Source: a bacterium (GTDB taxonomy: Bacteria; Auribacterota; UBA3054). From it: a stretch of 64,000 bases of DNA. The translations under genes were made by a program, and so were the position numbers. The number at the start of each line of letters is the position of its first letter. Positions within the stretch are counted from its first letter, which is position 1. The notes beneath the pieces were generated by a model. That model was not told where the DNA came from. It made no database searches and worked only from the letters and a program-made list of their open reading frames with translations. Where the stretch lies: contig JAFYXV010000001.1 in the NCBI GenBank assembly GCA_017557885.1, forward strand, positions 1-64,000, in the 5' to 3' direction. Shown here in pieces: positions 62,805-64,000 of this stretch.

Positions 62805-63590
62805 ATGATCGGTGAAGCACATTTGTTGACCTTGGCTCAGATGCGCAGGATCCTTGCCATTCTGCAGCCCGGAAAGTGGGATATCGTGGAGATCCTTATC
62901 ATGGCCACGGTCTTCTACCTTATCATTTCCTTCGTCTCCAGGACGCGCACGGTCTCTTTGCTGAAGGGGCTTTGCGTGCTGGCTTTGGTTTACATTCTGG
63001 CCAACCTGCTTCCCCTGATGACCATCCGGACGCTCATCTCCGAACTTTTGCCCTCCATCGTTCTGTGCATCGTGATCATCTTCGCGCCTGAAATGCGCCG
63101 CGGTTTGACGGAACTGGGCAAAAACACGACCTTCAAGCGCCAGAAACAGACGAACGCGCCCGTGAGGGAGATCTACAACGCCGTCATCGCTCTTTCCGAG
63201 CAGAAATGCGGGGCCCTCATAGCCATTGAGCGGCACGTCGGCCTCCACGGCTACGTGGCGCCCTCCGGGGTGGTCATTGACGCGGACGTTTCCACGCCCC
63301 TTTTAAGAAACATTTTCTTCCCCAAGTCGCCCCTTCACGACGGGGCGGTCCTTGTCATCGGCCGCAAGATCCACGCCGCGGCCTGCCACGTTCCCTTGTC
63401 CACCAAGGAGCTGGCCCAGCTGATGGGCACCAGGCACTGCGCGGGCTTGGGCTTGAGCGAGGAGACGGACGCGCTGGTCATCTGCGTCAGCGAGGAGACC
63501 GGGCGCATTTCCCTTTTCGAGGACGGCCGCTGGGACAAGGACGTTCAGCCTTCCGCTCTTCTGCAGCGCCTTTTGGAAGCTTACGCATAA
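62805..63590 (+). CDS. cdaA: Membrane diadenylate cyclase CdaA
   Basis: 261 residues. Makes the second messenger c-di-AMP from two ATP. Two to three membrane helices (about 28-44, 52-72, 80-95) precede the DAC domain with SPLHDGAVLVIG (Asp-Gly-Ala at 179-181) and GTRHCAGLGLSEETDALV (Arg-His-x-Ala at 210-213), both catalytic motifs being intact. c-di-AMP controls osmolyte uptake and cell-wall homeostasis. A membrane protein gene follows after 6 bases. Confidence 0.95.
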   Translation: MIGEAHLLTLAQMRRILAILQPGKWDIVEILIMATVFYLIISFVSRTRTVSLLKGLCVLALVYILANLLPLMTIRTLISELLPSIVLCIVIIFAPEMRRGLTELGKNTTFKRQKQTNAPVREIYNAVIALSEQKCGALIAIERHVGLHGYVAPSGVVIDADVSTPLLRNIFFPKSPLHDGAVLVIGRKIHAAACHVPLSTKELAQLMGTRHCAGLGLSEETDALVICVSEETGRISLFEDGRWDKDVQPSALLQRLLEAYA

Positions 63591-63596
63591 AGTTAA

Positions 63597-64000
63597 ATGC
63601 TCTACGCCAGACAATACTCTTATCTCAGGCTCATGATGTGGTGCGACGCTTTCTGCGCCGCTTTGGGTCTTGCTTTGGCCTACGCTCTCAGATACGTCCT
63701 GGCCATCTGGTATTCCGCCAACATGTCGGGGCTCCCGACCTGGTTCCCCTCCATGCTTCCCTACGAGGAGGGTTTCCTTTTCCGGGAGATACTGTGGACG
63801 CTGCCGGCGGTCATGCTGACCTGGCCTCTGGTCCTGGGCCACTGGGGCCTTTACGATCCGGAGACCCAGCATGATCACAAGGCCCGGAGGATCCTGCTTC
63901 TCCAGGGCTCTCTGGTCAGCACGGTCACCCTTGTCACCCTCATTTTCGTTTTCAAGCTGGAGGGCGCGGCCCGTATTGTAATCATAGGCACCGGGTTCCT
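63597..64000 (+). CDS. N-terminus of a membrane protein, possibly a polyprenyl-phosphate sugar transferase (runs off the window)
   Basis: The frame opens at ATG 63597 and stays open to the end (about 134 codons). Four hydrophobic segments are predicted (about 17-38, 62-80, 100-118 and beginning again near 125), with GHWGLYDPETQHD between them and ARIVIIGTGF at the edge. This is the layout of undecaprenyl-phosphate glycosylphosphotransferases, where a Rossmann-like segment follows the first helices; only the N-terminus is visible, so the assignment is weak. Confidence 0.5.
   Translation, partial: MLYARQYSYLRLMMWCDAFCAALGLALAYALRYVLAIWYSANMSGLPTWFPSMLPYEEGFLFREILWTLPAVMLTWPLVLGHWGLYDPETQHDHKARRILLLQGSLVSTVTLVTLIFVFKLEGAARIVIIGTGF

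Overview
The window looks like a chromosome segment of an anaerobic, Gram-negative-type member of the PVC superphylum, most likely Lentisphaerota, Kiritimatiellota or Verrucomicrobiota. The evidence is a PEP-CTERM sorting signal, a small protein resembling the exosortase-associated TIGR04073 family, sialate O-acetylesterases, many formylglycine-generating-enzyme-like (FGE/SUMF1-fold) proteins, a TPP-riboswitch thiamine operon with a Thi4-type thiazole synthase, and HydE. Promoters repeatedly show an extended -10 of the form TG-N-TAAAAT, which argues against Bacteroidota. No tRNA, rRNA or CRISPR array was seen.

Layout. 1-3.3 kb: a soluble-looking AAA+ protease joining a Clp-type ATPase to an FtsH-type ATPase and M41 peptidase, coupled to an unknown gene. 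3.4-7.1 kb: two paralogous membrane-anchored proteins around a cytoplasmic FGE-like protein. 7.1-18.3 kb: accessory region with two AT-rich cassettes of paralogous secreted proteins, each preceded by an IS3-family right end (a decayed remnant in one, an intact element in the other); between them are a secreted cysteine-peptidase-like protein, folD and a metallophosphoesterase. 18.4-24.8 kb: TPP riboswitch, thiC-thi4-thiE-pyrG, then a second divergent pyrG. 24.9-29.1 kb: small envelope proteins, a DUF3108 protein, HhH and DprA competence-type genes, a GT4 glycosyltransferase. 29.2-32.4 kb: large secreted metalloprotease-like protein and a hexapeptide acetyltransferase. 32.6-33.4 kb: a MNT-HEPN toxin-antitoxin pair between two copies of the secA promoter region. 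33.5-38.6 kb: secA, lipoprotein, sirtuin, cyclophilin, rpsD. 38.7-50.1 kb: FGE-like / PEP-CTERM cluster, two sialate O-acetylesterases, AAG glycosylase, nitroreductase, YwqK-like and GH63-like proteins. 50.1-64 kb: DEAD helicase, HD exonuclease, mnmA, panB, TPR and LysM lipoproteins, pgi, hydE, a GMP synthase with a collapsed glutaminase domain, cdaA and the start of a membrane protein.

Strongest points for follow-up: the Clp/FtsH/M41 hybrid protease; the MNT-HEPN cassette bounded by a 33-bp duplication of the secA promoter, with an apparently truncated HEPN protein; the IS3-linked duplication of AT-rich secreted-protein cassettes; and two amidotransferases (PyrG2, GuaA) whose glutaminase modules look damaged or lost.
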